From: Petrolisthes cinctipes
Lineage: Eukaryota; Arthropoda; Malacostraca; Decapoda; Porcellanidae
Direction of reading: 5' to 3'
Assembly (NCBI GenBank): GCA_033782935.1
Contig: JAWQEG010000477.1
Coordinates: 620,001-684,000, forward strand
DNA length: 64,000 nt
Part shown: piece by piece, positions 20,276-33,654 of the stretch
Numbering within the stretch: position 1 is the stretch's first letter
Layout: every line of letters starts with the position of its first letter
Program-made: the position numbers and the translations under genes
The notes under the pieces: generated by a model
What the model saw: only the letters and a program-made list of their open reading frames with translations
Databases searched by the model: none
Told to the model about the DNA's origin: nothing

Positions 20276-22026
20276 GTACAGATCGCTTCTGGGACCCCAA
20301 AATATCGAATTTTCGGGTGTTTAGCGCCAGAATTTGAGATATAAACGGGTACAGAAGATGCATGCACATATCGACTTTTGGGCACCTAAAAGATCGATTT
20401 TCAGTATGTTTTTGGCCTGTATTTTGAAAATATTCTAACACGGAGTAGGCATGTACAGATACCTTCTGGGACCTCTAAATATAGAAATTTCGGGTGTTTT
20501 GGGACTGAATTTGAGATATCGACTTTTTGGCACCTAAAAGATCGATTTTTAGCATGTTTTTAGCCTATATTTTGATAATATTCTAGCACTGAGTAGGCAT
20601 GTACAGATTGCTTCTGGGACCCCAAAATATTGAATTTTCGGGTGTTTTCAGCCTGAATTTGAGATATAAACGGGTACAGAAGATACATGCACATATTGAC
20701 TTTGGGCACCAAAAATATCGATTTTCAGCATGTTTTGGGCCTGAATTTTGAAAATACTCTAACACGGAGTAGGCATGTACAGATCGCTTCTGGGACCCCT
20801 AAATATCGAATTTTCGGGTGTTTAGGGCCAGAATTTGAGATATAAACGGGTACAGAAGATGCATGCACATATCGACTTTTGGGCACCAAAAAGATCGATA
20901 TTCAGTATGTTTTTTTCCTGTATTTTGAAAATACTCTAACACGGAGTAGGCATGTACAGATACCTTCTGGGACCTCTAAATATCGAATTTTCGGGTGTTT
21001 TGGGACTGAATTTGAGATATCGATTTTTTGGCACCTAAAATGTCGATTTTTAGCATGTTTTTAGCCTATATTTTGAAAATATTCTAGCACTGTGTAGGCA
21101 TGTACAGATTGCTTCTGGGACCCCAAAATATTGAATTTTCGGGTGTTTTGAGCCTGAATTTGAGATATAAACGGGTACAGAAGATACATGCACATATTGA
21201 CTTTGGGCATCTAAAATATCGATTTTCAGTATGTTTTGAGCATGTATTTTGAAAATACTCTAACACGGAGTAGGCATGTACAGATCGCTTCTGGGACCCC
21301 TAAATATCGAATTTTCGGGTGTTTTGGGACTGAATTTGAGATATCGACTTTTTGGCACCTAAAAGATCGATTTTTAGCATGTTTTTAGCCTATATTTTGA
21401 AAATATTCTAGCACTGAGTAGGCATGTACAGATTGCTTCTGGGACCCCAAAATATTGAATTTTCGGGTGTTTTGGGCCTGAATTTGAGATATAAACGGGT
21501 ACAGAAGATACGTGCACATATTGACTTTGGGCATCTAAAATATCGATTTTCAGTATGTTTTGAGCATGTATTTTGAAAATACTCTAACACGGAGTAGGCA
21601 TGTACAGATCGCTTCTGGGACCCCTAAATATCGAATTCTCGGGTGTTTTGGGCCAGAATTTGAGATATAAACGGGTACAGAAGATGCATGCACATATCGA
21701 CTTTTGGGCACCTAAAAGATTGATTTTCAGTATGTTTTTGGCCTGTATTTTGAAAATACTCTAACACGGAGTAGGCATGTACAGATACCTTCTGGGACCT
21801 CTAAATATCGAATTTTCGGGTGTTTTGGGATTGAATTTGAGATATCGATTTTTTGGCACCTAAAATGTCGATTTTTAGCATGTTTTTAGCCTATATTTTC
21901 AAAATATTCTAGCACTGTGTAGGCATGTACAGATTGCTTCTGGGACCCCAAAATATTGAATTTTCGGGTGTTTTGAGCCTGAATTTGAGATATAAACGGG
22001 TACAGAAGATACATGCACATATTGAC
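20276..22026. repeat. 4,647-bp-offset duplication, copy 2
   Basis: Repeats 15629-17379 with the same private tags. Identity ends in the monomer at 21927, which is L1b in copy 1 and the gggcgcc-tagged L1a here. It sits between the two X segments, so the local order is X, this segment, X again. Confidence 0.9.
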
Positions 22027-22841
22027 TTTGGGCGCCAAAAATATCGATTTTCAGCATGTTTTGGGCCGGAATTTTGAAAATTCTCTAACACGGAGTAGGC
22101 ATGTACAGATCGCTTCTGGGACCCCAAAATATCGAATTTTCGGGTGTTTAGGGCCAGAATTTGAGATATAAACGGGTACAGAAGATGCATGCAGATATCG
22201 ACTTTTGGGCACATAAAAGATCGATTTTCAGTATGTTTTGAGCTTGTATTTTGAAAATACTCTAACACGGAGTAGGCATGTAGAGATCGCTTCTGGGACC
22301 CCTAAATATCGAATTTTCGGGTGTTATGGCACTGAATTTGAGATATCGACTTTTTGGCACCTAAAAGATCGATTTTCAGCATGTTTTTAGCCTATATTTT
22401 GAAAATATTCTAGCACTGAGTAGGCATGTACAGATTGCTTCTGGGACCCTTTAATATTGAATTTTCGGGTGTTTTGAGCCTGAATTTGAGATATAAACGG
22501 GTACAGAAGATACATGCACATATTGACTTTGGGCACCAAAAATATCAAATTTTCAGCATGTTTTGGGCCTGAATTTTGAAAATACTCTAACACGGAGTAG
22601 GCATGTACAGATACCTTCTGGGACCCCTAAATATCGAATTTTCGGGTGTTTTGGGACTGAATTTGAGATATCGACTTTTTGGCACCTAAAAGATCGATTT
22701 TTTGCATGTTTTTAGCCTATATTTTGAAAATATTCTAGCACTGAGTAGGCATGTACAGATTGCTTCTGGGACCCCAAAATATTGAATTTTCGGGTGTTTT
22801 GAGCCTGAATTTGAGATATAAACGGGTACAGAAGATACATG
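21927..22841. repeat. 2,652-bp-offset duplication, copy 2 (segment X')
   Basis: Repeats 19275-20189. A difference is gtagagatcgc at 22280. Since 2,652 bp is the length of X plus the intervening segment, the simplest reading is a tandem duplication of that whole stretch in which only part of the second copy remains. Confidence 0.88.
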
Positions 22842-23105
22842 CACATATTGACTTTGGACACCAAAAATATCGATTTTCAGCATGTTTTGGGCCTGAATTT
22901 TGAAAATACTCTAACACGGAGTAGGCATGTACAGATCGCTTCTGGGACCCTTTAATATTGAATTTTCGGGTGTTTTGAGCCTGAATTTGAGATATAAACG
23001 GGTACAGAAGATACATGCACATATTGACTTTGGGCACCAAAAATATCAAATTTTCAGCATGTTTTGGGCCTGAATTTTGAAAATACTCTAACACGGAGTA
23101 GGCAT
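22428..23105. repeat. Short tandem with the gacccttta-tagged L1 monomer
   Basis: Monomers at 22428 and 22929 both have gaccctttaatattg and atatcaaattttcag, and lie 501 bp apart with S 22605 and L1a 22753 (gactttggacacc) between. They are 177 bp rather than 176. The second begins agatcgc where the first begins agattgc. Confidence 0.85.
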
Positions 23106-24284
23106 GTACAGATACCTTCTGGGACCCCTAAATATCGAATTTTCGGGTGTTTTGGGACTGAATTTGAGATATCGATTTTTTGGCACCTAAAATGTCAATT
23201 TTTAGCATGTTTTTAGCTTATATTTTGAAAAATATTCTAGCACTGTGTAGGCATGTACAGATTGCTTCTGGGACCCCAAAATATTGAATTTTCGGGTGTT
23301 TTGAGCCTGAATTTGAGATATAAACGGGTACAGAAGATACATGCACATATTGACTTTGGGCATCTAAAATATCGATTTTCAGCATGTTTTGGGCCTGTAT
23401 TTTGAAAATACTCTATCACTGAGTAGGCATGTACAGATTGCTTCTGGGACCCCAAAATATTGAATTTTCGGGTGTTTTGAGCCTGAATTTGAGATATAAA
23501 CGGGTACAGAAGATACATGCACATATTGACTTTGGGCATCTAAAATATCGATTTTCAACATGTTTTGGGCCAGTATTTTGAAAATACTCTAACACTGAAT
23601 AAGCATGTACAGATTGCTTCTGGGACCCCAAAATATTGAATTTTCGGGTGTTTTGAGCCTGAATTTGAGATATAAACGGGTACTGAAGATGCATGCACAT
23701 ATCGACTTTTGTGCACCTAAAAGATCGATTTTCAGTATGTTTTGAGCATGTATTTTGAAAATACTCTAACACGGAGTAGGCATGTACAGATCGCTTCTGG
23801 GACCCCTAAATATCGAATTTTCGGGTGTTTTGGGACTGAATTTGAGATATCGACTTTTTGGCACCTAAAAGATCGATTTTTAGCATGTTTTTAGCCTATA
23901 TTTTGAAAATATTCTAGCACTGAGTAGGCATGTACAGATTGCTTCTGGGACCCCAAAATATTGAATTTTCAGGTGTTTTGAGCCTGAATTTGAGATATAA
24001 ACGGGTACAGAAGATACATGCACATATTGACTTTGGGCGCCAAAAATATCGATTTTCAGCATGTTTTGGGCCTGAATTTTGAAAATACTCTAACACGGAG
24101 TAGGCATGTACAGATCGCTTCTGGGACCCCAAAATATCGAATTTTCGGGTGTTTAGGGTCAGAATTTGAGATATAAACGGGTACAGAAGATGCATGCAGA
24201 TATCGACTTTTGGGCACATAAAAGATCGATTTTCAGTATGTTTTTGGCCTGTATTTTGAAAATACTCTAACACGGAGTAGGCAT
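23106..24284. repeat. Satellite block 23.1-24.3 kb
   Basis: S 23106 (gtcaatttttagc, one extra A in gaaaaatattc), L1b 23255, L1b 23431 (gggccag, aacactgaataagc), L2b 23607, S-c 23784, L1a 23932 (gggcgcc), L2a 24108 (gggtcag, gcagatatcg, cacataaaag). The gggccag/gaataagc tag recurs in the B module (34.8, 35.4, 43.5 kb) and at 46.97 and 51.93 kb. Confidence 0.85.
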
Positions 24285-24747
24285 GTACAGATCGCTTCTG
24301 GGACTCCTAAATATCGAATTTTCGGGTGTTTTGGGACTGAATTTGAGATATCGACTTTTTGGCACTTAAAAGATCGATTTTTAGCATGTTTTTAGCCTAT
24401 ATTTTGAAAATATTCTAGCACTGTACAGATTGCTTCTGGGACCCCAAAATATTGAATTTTCGGGTGTTTTGAGCCTGAATTTGAGATATAAACGGGTACA
24501 GAAGATACATGCACATATCGACTTTTGTGCACCTAAAAGATCGATTTTCAGTATGTTTTGAGCATGTATTTTGAAAATACTCTAACACGGAGTAGGCATG
24601 TACAGATCGCTTCTGGGACCCCTAAATATCGAATTTTCGGGTGTTTTGGGACTGAATTTGAGATATCGACTTTTTGGCACCTAAAAGATCGATTTTTAGC
24701 ATGTTTTTAGCCTATATTTTCAAAATATTCTAGCATTGAGTAGGCAT
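24285..24747. repeat. 463-bp recurrent block, S(cactt)-L1/L2b-S-c, copy 1
   Basis: An S-c with ggcacttaaaag and the 10-bp deletion (138 bp), then a 177-bp monomer with L1 head (acagaagatacatgc) and L2b tail (acatatcgacttttgtgc), then S-c (148 bp). The same block recurs at 25749-26211, 30543-31004, 32360-32822, 39570-40032 and 41218-41680. The shared cacttaaaag tag shows a single origin. Confidence 0.87.
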
Positions 24748-25748
24748 GTACAGATTGCTTCTGGGACCCCAAAATATTGAATTTTCGGGTGTTTTGAGCC
24801 TGAATTTGAGATATAAACGTTTACAGAAGATACATGCACATATTGACTTTGGGCACCAAAAATATCGATTTTCAGCATGTTTTGGGCCTGAATTTTGAAA
24901 ATACTCTAACACGGAGTAGGCATGTACAGATACCTTCTGGGACCTCTGAATATCGAATTTTAGGGTGTTTTGGGACTGAATTTGAGATATCGATTTTTTG
25001 GCACCTAAAATGTCGATTTTTAGCATGTTTTTAGCCTATATTTTGAAAATATTCTAGCACTGTGTAGGCATGTACAGATTGCTTCTGGGACCCCAAAATA
25101 TTGAATTTTCGGGTGTTTTGAGCCTGAATTTGAGATATAAACGGGTACAGAAGATACATGCACATATTGACTTTGGGCACCAAAAATATCGATTTTCTGC
25201 ATGTTTTGGGCCTGAATTTTGAAAATACTCTAACACGGAGTAGGCATGTACAGATCGCTTCTGGGACCCCAAAATATCGAATTTTCGGGTGTTTAGGGCC
25301 AGAATTTGAGATATAAACGGGTACAGAAGATGTATGCACATATCGACTTTTGGGCACCTAAAAGATCGATTTTCAGTATGTTTTTGGCCTGTATTTTGAA
25401 AATACTCTAACAAGGAGTAAGCATGTACAGATACCTTCTGGGATCTCTAAATATCGAATTTTCGGGTGTTTTGGGACTGAATTTGAGATATCGATTTTTT
25501 GGCACCTAAAATGTCGATTTTTAGCATGTTTTTAGCCTATATATTGAAAATATTCTAGCACTGTGTAGGCATGTACAGATTGCTTCTGGGACCCCAAAAT
25601 ATCGAATTTTCGGGTGTTTAGGGCCAGAATTTGAGATATAAACGGGTACAGAAGATACATGCACATATTGACTTTGGGCATCTAAAATATCGATTTTCAG
25701 TATGTTTTGAGCATGTATTTTGAAAATACTCTAACACGGAGTAGGCAT
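24748..25748. repeat. Satellite block 24.7-25.7 kb
   Basis: L1a 24748 (aaacgtttacag), S-t 24924 (gacctctgaatatcg, tttagggtg), L1a 25072 (ttttctgcatg), L2a 25248 (gatgtatgc), S-t 25425 (gggatctct), then a three-part chimera at 25573 with L2a head, L1b middle and L2b tail. The tags link this block to 26.2-29.4 kb. Confidence 0.85.
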
Positions 25749-26211
25749 GTACAGATCGCTTCTGGGACCCCTAAATATCGAATTTTCGTTTGTTTTGGGA
25801 CTGAATTTGAGATATCGACTTTTTGGCACTTAAAAGATCGATTTTTAGCATGTTTTTAGCCTATATTTTGAAAATATTCTAGCACTGTACAGATTGCTTC
25901 TGGGACCCCAAAATATTGAATTTTCGGGTGTTTTGAGCCTGAATTTGAGATATAAACGGGTACAGAAGATACATGCACATATCGACTTTTGTGCACCTAA
26001 AAGATCGATTTTCAGTATGTTTTGAGCATGTATTTTGAAAATACTCTAACACGGAGTAGGCATGTACAGATCGCTTCTGGGACCCCTAAATATCGAATTT
26101 TCGGGTGTTTTGGGACTGAATTTGAGATATCGACTTTTTGGCACCTAAAAGATCGAATTTTAGCATGTTTTTAGCCTATATTTTCAAAATGATCTAGCAC
26201 TGAGTAGGCAT
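25749..26211. repeat. 463-bp recurrent block, copy 2
   Basis: Same composition as 24285-24747, with tcgtttgttttgg in the first S and gatcgaatttta, tttcaaaatgatc in the last S. It directly precedes the 1,326-bp tandem. Confidence 0.87.
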
Positions 26212-27537
26212 GTACAGATTGCTTCTGGGACCCCAAAATATTGAATTTTCGGATGTTTTGAGCCTGAATTTAAGATATAAACGTTTACAGAAGATACATG
26301 CACATATTGACTTTGGGCACCAAAAATATCGATTTTCAGCATGTTTTGGGCCTGAATTTTGAAAATACTCTAACACGGAGTAGGCATGTACAGATCGCTT
26401 CTGGGTCCCCAAAATATCGAATTTTCGGGTGTTTAGGGCCAGAATTTGAGAAATAAACGGGTACAGAAGATGCATGCACATATCGACTTTTGGGCACCTA
26501 AAAGATCGATTTTCAGTATGTTTTTGGCCTGTATTTTGAAAATACTCTAACACGGAGTAGGCATGTATAGATACCTTCTGGGACCTCTGAATATCGAATT
26601 TTAGGGTGTTTTGGGACTGAATTTGAGATATCGATTTTTTGGCACCTAAAATGTCGATTTTTAGCATGTTTTTAGCCTATATTTTGAAAATATTCTAGCA
26701 CTGTGTAGGCATGTACAGATTGCTTCTGGGACCCCAAAATATTGAATTTTCGGGTGTTTTGAGCCTGAATTTGAGATATAAACGGGTACAGAAGATACAT
26801 GCACATATTGACTTTGGGCATCTAAAATATCGATTTTCAGTATGTTTTGAGCATGTATTTTGAAAATACTCTAACACGGAGTAGGAATGTACAGATCGCT
26901 TCTGGGACCCTTAAATATCGAGTTTTCGGGTGTTTTGGGACTGAATTTGAGATATCGACTTTTTGGCACCTAAAAGATCGATTTTCAGCATGTTTTTAGC
27001 CTATATTTTTAAAATATTCTAGCACTGAGTAGGCATGTACAGATTGCTTCTGGGACCCCAAAATATTGAATTTTCGGGTGTTTTGAGCCTGAATTTGAGA
27101 TATAAACGGGTACAGAAGATACATGCACATATTGACTTTGGGCACCAAAAATATCGATTTTCTGCATGTTTTTGGCCTGAATTTTGAAAATACTCTAACA
27201 CGGAGTAGGCATGTACAGATCGCTTCCGGGACCCCAAAATATCGAATTTTCGGGTGTTTAGGGCCAGAATTTGAGATATAAACGGGTACAGAAGATGCAT
27301 GCACATATCGACTTTTGGGCACCTAAAAGATCGATTTTCAGTATGTTTTTGGCCTGTATTTTGAAAATACTCTAACACGGAGTAAGCATGTACAGATACC
27401 TTCTGGGATCTCTAAATATCGAATTTTCAGGTGTTTTGGGACTGAATTTGAGATATCGATTTTTTGGCACCTAAAATGTCGATTTTTAGCATGTTTTTAG
27501 CCTATATTTTGAAAATATTCTAGCACTGTGTAGGCAT
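26212..27537. repeat. 1,326-bp tandem unit, copy 1
   Basis: Eight monomers: L1a 176, L2a 177, S-t 148, L1b/L2b chimera 176, S-c 148, L1a 176, L2a 177, S-t 148, sum 1,326. Tags are ttcggatgtttt, aaacgtttacag, gagaaataaac, gtatagatacc, cctctgaatatcg, ggaatgtacag, atcgagttttcgg, atttttaaaatatt, ttttctgcatg and gggatctct. Copy-specific changes are gggtcccc near 26403 and gcttccggg near 27223. Confidence 0.93.
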
Positions 27538-28863
27538 GTACAGATTGCTTCTGGGACCCCAAAATATTGAATTTTCGGATGTTTTGAGCCTGAATTTAAG
27601 ATATAAACGTTTACAGAAGATACATGCACATATTGACTTTGGGCACCAAAAATATCGATTTTCAGCATGTTTTGGGCCTGAATTTTGAAAATACTCTAAC
27701 ACGGAGTAGGCATGTACAGATCGCTTCTGGGACCCCAAAATATCGAATTTTCGGGTGTTTAGGGCCAGAATTTGAGAAATAAACGGGTACAGAAGATGCA
27801 TGCACATATCGACTTTTGGGCACCTAAGAGATCGATTTTCAGTATGTTTTTGGCCTGTATTTTGAAAATACTCTAACACGGAGTAGGCATGTATAGATAC
27901 CTTCTGGGACCTCTGAATATCGAATTTTAGGGTGTTTTGGGACTGAATTTGAGATATCGATTTTTTGGCACCTAAAATGTCGATTTTTAGCATGTTTTTA
28001 GCCTATATTTTGAAAATATTCTAGCACTGTGTAGGCATGTACAGATTGCTTCTGGGACCCCAAAATATTGAATTTTCGGGTGTTTTGAGCCTGAATTTGA
28101 GATATAAACGGGTACAGAAGATACATGCACATATTGACTTTGGGCATCTAAAATATCGATTTTCAGTATGTTTTGAGCATGTATTTTGAAAATACTCTAA
28201 CACGGAGTAGGAATGTACAGATCGCTTCTTGGACCCTTAAATATCGAGTTTTCGGGTGTTTTGGGACTGAATTTGAGATATCGACTTTTTGGCACCTAAA
28301 AGATCGATTTTTAGCATGTTTTTAGCCTATATTTTTAAAATATTCTAGCACTGAGTAGGCATGTACAGATTGCTTCTGGGACCCCAAAATATTGAATTTT
28401 CGGGTGTTTTGAGCCTGAATTTGAGATATAAACGGGTACAGAAGATACATGCACATATTGACTTTGGGCACCAAAAATATCGATTTTCTGCATGTTTTGG
28501 GCCTGAATTTTGAAAATACTCTAACACGGAGTAGGCATGTACAGATCGCTTCTGGGACCCCAAAATATCGAATTTTCGGGTGTTTAGGGCCAGAATTTGA
28601 GATATAAACGGGTACAGAAGATGCATGCACATATCGACTTTTGGGCACCTAAAAGATCGATTTTCAGTATGTTTTTGGCCTGTATTTTGAAAATACTCTA
28701 ACACGGAGTAAGCATGTACAGATACCTTCTGGGATCTCTAAATATCGAATTTTCAGGTGTTTTGGGACTGAATTTGAGATATCGATTTTTTGGCACCTAA
28801 AATGTCGATTTTTAGCATGTTTTTAGCATATATTTTCAAAATATTCTAGCACTGTGTAGGCAT
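27538..28863. repeat. 1,326-bp tandem unit, copy 2
   Basis: Adjacent repeat of 26212-27537 with all tags at +1,326. Copy-specific changes include cacctaagag near 27823, gcttcttgg near 28223, and agcatatattttcaaaat in the last S. Confidence 0.93.
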
Positions 28864-30542
28864 GTACAGATTGCTTCTGGGACCCCAAAATATTGAATTT
28901 TCGGGTGTTTTGAGCCTGAATTTGAGATATAAACGGGTACAGAAGATACATGCACATATTGACTTTGGGCACCAAAAATATCGATTTTCTGCATGTTTTG
29001 GGCCTGAATTTTGAAAATACTCTAGCATGGAGTAGGCATGTACAGATCGCTTCTGGGACCCCAAAATATCGAATTTTCGGGTGTTTAGGGCCAGAATTTG
29101 AGATATAAACGGGTACAGAAGATGTATGCACATATCGACTTTTGGGCACCTAAAAGATCGATTTTCAGTATGTTTTTGGCCTGTATTTTGAAAATACTCT
29201 AACACGGAGTAAGCATGTACAGATACCTTCTGGGATCTCTAAATATCGAATTTTCGGGTGTTTTGGGACTGAATTTGAGATATCGATTTTTTGGCACCTA
29301 AAATGTCGATTTTTAGCATGTTTTTAGCCTATATTTTGAAAATATTCTAGCACTGTGTAGGCATGTACAGATTGCTTCTGGGACCCCAAAATATCGAATT
29401 TTCGGGTGTTTAGGGCCAGAATTTGAGATATAAACGGGTACAGAAGATACATGCACATATTGACTTTGGGCACCAAAAATATCGATTTTCAGCATGTTTT
29501 GGGCCTGAATTTTGAAAATACTCTAACACGGAGTAGGCATGTACAGATCGCTTCTGGGACCCCAAAATATCGAATTTTCGGGTGTTTAGGGACAGAATTT
29601 GAGAAATAAACGGGTACAGAAGATGCATGCACATATCGACTTTTGGGCACCTAAGAGATCGATTTTCAGTATGTTTTTGGCCTGTATTTTGAAAATACTC
29701 TAACACGGAGTAGGCATGTACAGATCGCTTCTGGGACCTCTGAATATCGAATTTTAGGGTGTTTTGGGACTGAATTTGAGATATCGACTTTTTGGCACCT
29801 AAAATGTCGATTTTTAGCATGTTTTTAGCCTATATTTTGAAAATATTCTAGCACTGTGTAGGCATGCACAGATCGCTTCTGGGACCCCAAAATATTGAAT
29901 TTTCGGGTGTTTTGAGCCTGAATTTGAGATATAAACGGGTACAGAAGATACATGCACATATTGACTTTGGGCATCTAAAATATCGATTTTCTGCATGTTT
30001 TGGGCCTGAATTTTGAAAATACTCTAACACGGAGTAGGCATGTACAGATCGCTTCTGGGACCCCAAAATATCGAATTTTCGGGTGTTTAGGGCCAGAATT
30101 TGAGATATAAACGGGTACAGAAGATGCATGCACATATCGACTTTTGGGCACCTAAAAGATCGATTTTCAGTATGTTTTTGGCCTGTATTTTGAAAATACT
30201 CTAACACGGAGTAAGCATGTACAGATACCTTCTGGGATCTCTAAATATCGAATTTTCGGGTGTTTTGGGACTGAATTTGAGATATCGATTTTTTGGCACC
30301 TAAAATGTCGATTTTTAGCATGTTTTTAGCCTTTATTTTGAAAATATTCTAGCACTGTGTAGGCATGTACAGATTGCTTCTGGGACCCCAAAATATTGAA
30401 TTTTCGGGTGTTTTGAGCCTGAATTTGAGATATAAACGGGTACAGAAGATACATGCACATATTGACTTTGGGCATCTAAAATATCGATTTTCAGTATGTT
30501 TTGAGCATGTATTTTGAAAATACTCTAACACGGAGTAGGCAT
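28864..30542. repeat. Satellite block 28.9-30.5 kb
   Basis: L1a 28864 (ttttctgcatg, ctctagcatgg), L2a 29040 (gatgtatgc), S-t 29217, a head-L2a/tail-L1a chimera 29365, L2a 29541 (gagaaataaac, cacctaagag), S mixture 29718, L1b 29866 (gcacagatcgc), L2a 30042, S-t 30219, L1b/L2b chimera 30367. These are reshuffled pieces of the 24.7-28.9 kb variants. Confidence 0.83.
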
Positions 30543-31004
30543 GTACAGATCGCTTTTGGGACCCCTAAATATCGAATTTTCGGGTGTTTTGGGACTGAAT
30601 TTGAGATATCGACTTTTTGGCACTTAAAAGATCGATTTTTAGCATGATTTAGCCTATATTTTGAAAATATTCTAGCACTGTACAGATTGCTTCTGGGACC
30701 CCAAAATATTGAATTTTCGGGTGTTTTGAGCCTGAATTTGAGATATAAACGGGTACAGAAGATACATGCACATATCGACTTTTGTGCACCTAAAAGATCG
30801 ATTTTCAGTATGTTTTGAGCATGTATTTTGAAAATACTCTAACACGGAGTAGGCATGTACAGATCGCTTCTGGGACCCCTAAATATCGAATTTTCGGGTG
30901 TTTTGGGACTGAATTTGAGATATCGACTTTTTGGCACCTAAAAGATCGATTTTTAGCATGTTTTTAGCCTATATTTTCAAAATATTCTAGCACTGAGTAG
31001 GCAT
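30543..31004. repeat. 463-bp recurrent block, copy 3 (462 bp)
   Basis: Matches 24285-24747 with cacttaaaag and one base missing in agcatgatttagcc. The first S has gcttttggg as a private change. Confidence 0.85.
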
Positions 31005-32006
31005 GTACAGATTGCTTCTGGGACCCCAAAATATTGAATTTTCGGTTGTTTTGAGCCTGAATTTGAGATATAAACGTATACAGAAGATACATGCACATAT
31101 TGACTTTGGGCACCAAAAATATCGATTTTCAGCATGTTTTGGGCCTGAATTTTGAAAATACTCTAACACGGAGTAGGCATGTACAGATCGCTTCTGGGAC
31201 CCCAAAATATCGAATTTTCGGGTGTTTAGGGCCAGAATTTGAGAAATAAACGGGTACAGAAGATGCATGCACATATCGACTTTTGGGCACCTAAGAGATC
31301 GATTTTCAGTATGTTTTGAGCATGTATTTTGAAAATACTCTAACACGGAGTAGGCATGTACAGATCGCTTCTGGGACCCCTAAATATCGAATTTTCGGGT
31401 GTTTTGGGACTGAATTTGAGATATCGACTTTTTGGCTCCTAAAAGATCGATTTTCAGCATGTTTTTAGCCTATATTTTGAAAATATTCTAGCACTGAGTA
31501 GGCATGTACAGATTGCTTCTGGGACCCCAAAATATTGAATTTTCGGGTGTTTTGAGCCTGAATTTGAGATATAAACGGGTACAGAAGATACATGCACATA
31601 TTGACTTTGGGCACCAAAAATATCGATTTTCTGCATGTTTTGGGCCTAAATTTTGAAAATACTCTAACACGGAGTAGGCATGTACAGATCACTTCTGGGA
31701 CCTCAAAATATCGAATTTTCGGGTGTTTAGGGCCAGAATTTGAGATATAAACGGGTACAGAAGATGCATGCACATATCGACTTTTGGGCACCTAAAAGAT
31801 CGATTTTCAGTATGTTTTTGGCCTGTATTTTGAAAATACTCTAACACGGAGTAAGCATGTACAGATACCTTCTGGGACCTCTAAATATCGAATTTTCGGG
31901 TGTTTTGGGACTGAATTTGAGATATCGATTTTTTGGCACCTAAAATGTCGATTTTTAGCATGTTTTTAGCCTATATTTTGAAAATATTCTAGCACTGAGT
32001 AGGCAT
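31005..32006. repeat. Satellite block 31.0-32.0 kb
   Basis: L1a 31005 (ttcggttg, acgtatacag), L2a/L2b mixture 31181 (gagaaataaac, ctaagag), S-c 31358 (ggctcctaaaag, gattttcagc), L1a 31506 (ttttctgcatg, gggcctaaatt), L2a 31682 (gatcacttctgg, gacctcaaaa), S-t 31859. The ggctcc S, gggcctaaatt L1a and gatcactt L2a reappear inside module A. Confidence 0.85.
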
Positions 32007-33654
32007 GTACAGATTGCTTCTGGGACCCCAAAATATTGAATTTTCGGGTGTTTTGAGCCTGAATTTGAGATATAAACGGGTACAGAAGATACATGCACAT
32101 ATTGACTTTGGGCGCCAAAAATATCGATTTTCAGCATGTTTTGGGCCTGAATTTTGAAAATACTCTAACACGGAGTAGGCATGTACAGATCGCTTCTGGG
32201 ACCCCAAAATATCGAATTTTCGGGTGTTTAGGGCCAGAATTTGAGATATAAACGGGTACAGAAGATGCATGCAGATATCGACTTTTGGGCACCTAAAAGA
32301 TCGATTTTCAGTATGTTTTTGGCCTGTATTTTGAAAATACTCTAACACGGAGTAGGCATGTACAGATCGCTTCTTGGACCCCTAAATATCGAATTTTCGG
32401 GTGTTTTGGGACTGAATTTGAGATATCGACTTTTAGGCACTTAAAAGATCGATTTTTAGCATGTTTTTAGCCTATATTTTGAAAATTTTCTAGCACTGTA
32501 CAGATTGCTTCTGGGACCCCAAAATATTGAATTTTCGGGTGTTTTGAGCCTGAATTTGAGATATAAACGGGTACAGAAGATACATGCACATATCGACTTT
32601 TGTGCACCTAAAAGATCGATTTTCAGTATGTTTTGAGCATGTATTTTGAAAATACTCTAACACGGAGTAGGCATGTACAGATCGCTTCTGGGACCCCTAA
32701 ATATCGAATTTTCGGGTGTTTTGGGACTGAATTTGAGATATCGACTTTTTGGCACCTAAAAGATCGATTTTTAGCATGTTTTTAGCCTATATTTTGAAAA
32801 TATTCTAGCACTGAGTAGGCATGTACAGATTGCTTCTGGGACCCCAAAATATTGAATTTTCGGGTGTTTTGAGCCTGAATATGAGATATAAACGGGTACA
32901 GAAGATACATGCACATATTGACTTTGGGCATCTAAAATATCGATTTTCAGCATGTTTTGGGCCTGTATTTTGAAAATACTATAACACGGAGTAGGCATGT
33001 ACAGATCGCTTCTGGGACCCCTAAATATCGAATTTTCGGGTGTTTTGGGACTGAATTTGAGATATCGACTTTTTGGCTCCTAAAAGATCGATTTTCAGCA
33101 TGTTTTTAGCCTATATTTTGAAAATATTCTAGCACTGAGTAGGCATGTACAGATTGCTTCTGGGACCCCAAAATATTGAATTTTCGGGTGTTTTGAGCCT
33201 GAATTTGAAATATAAACGGGTACAGAAGATACATGCACATATTGACTTTGGGCACCAAAAATATCGATTTTCTGCATTTTTTGGGCCTAAATTTTGAAAA
33301 TACTCTAACACGGAGTACGGAGTAGGCATGTACAGATCACTTCTGGGACCCCAAAATATCGAATTTTCGGGTGTTTAGGGCCAGAATTTGAGATATAAAC
33401 GGGTACAGAAGATGCATGCACATATCGACTTTTGGGCACCTAAAAGATCGATTTTCAGTATGTTTTTGGCCTGTATTTTGAAAATACTCTAACACGGAGT
33501 AAGCATGTACAGATACCTTCTGGGACCTCTAAATATCGAATTTTCGGGTGTTTTGGGACTGAATTTGAGATATCGATTTTTTGGCACCTAAAATGTCGAT
33601 TTTTAGCATGTTTTTAGCCTATATTTTGAAAATATTCTAGCACTGTGTAGGCAT
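32007..33654. repeat. Module A, copy 1 (1,648 bp)
   Basis: Ten monomers starting at 32007, 32183, 32360, 32498, 32675, 32823, 32999, 33147, 33330 and 33507. Tags are gggcgcc, gcagatatcg, gcttcttgg, cttttaggcactt, aaaattttctag, gcctgaatatgag, ggctcctaaaag, ctgcattttttggg, cggagtacggag and gatcactt. It recurs at 39217 (+7,210) and 40865 (+8,858). It contains the 463-bp block at 32360-32822. Confidence 0.93.
33147..33329 (+). repeat. 183-bp L1a monomer with a 7-bp duplication
   Basis: The tail reads aacacggagtacggagtagg, that is cggagta repeated once at the indel-prone boundary, giving 183 bp instead of 176. It has ctgcattttttgggcctaa. The same duplication is present in the two other A copies near 40520 and 42168, which confirms their common descent. 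Confidence 0.9.
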
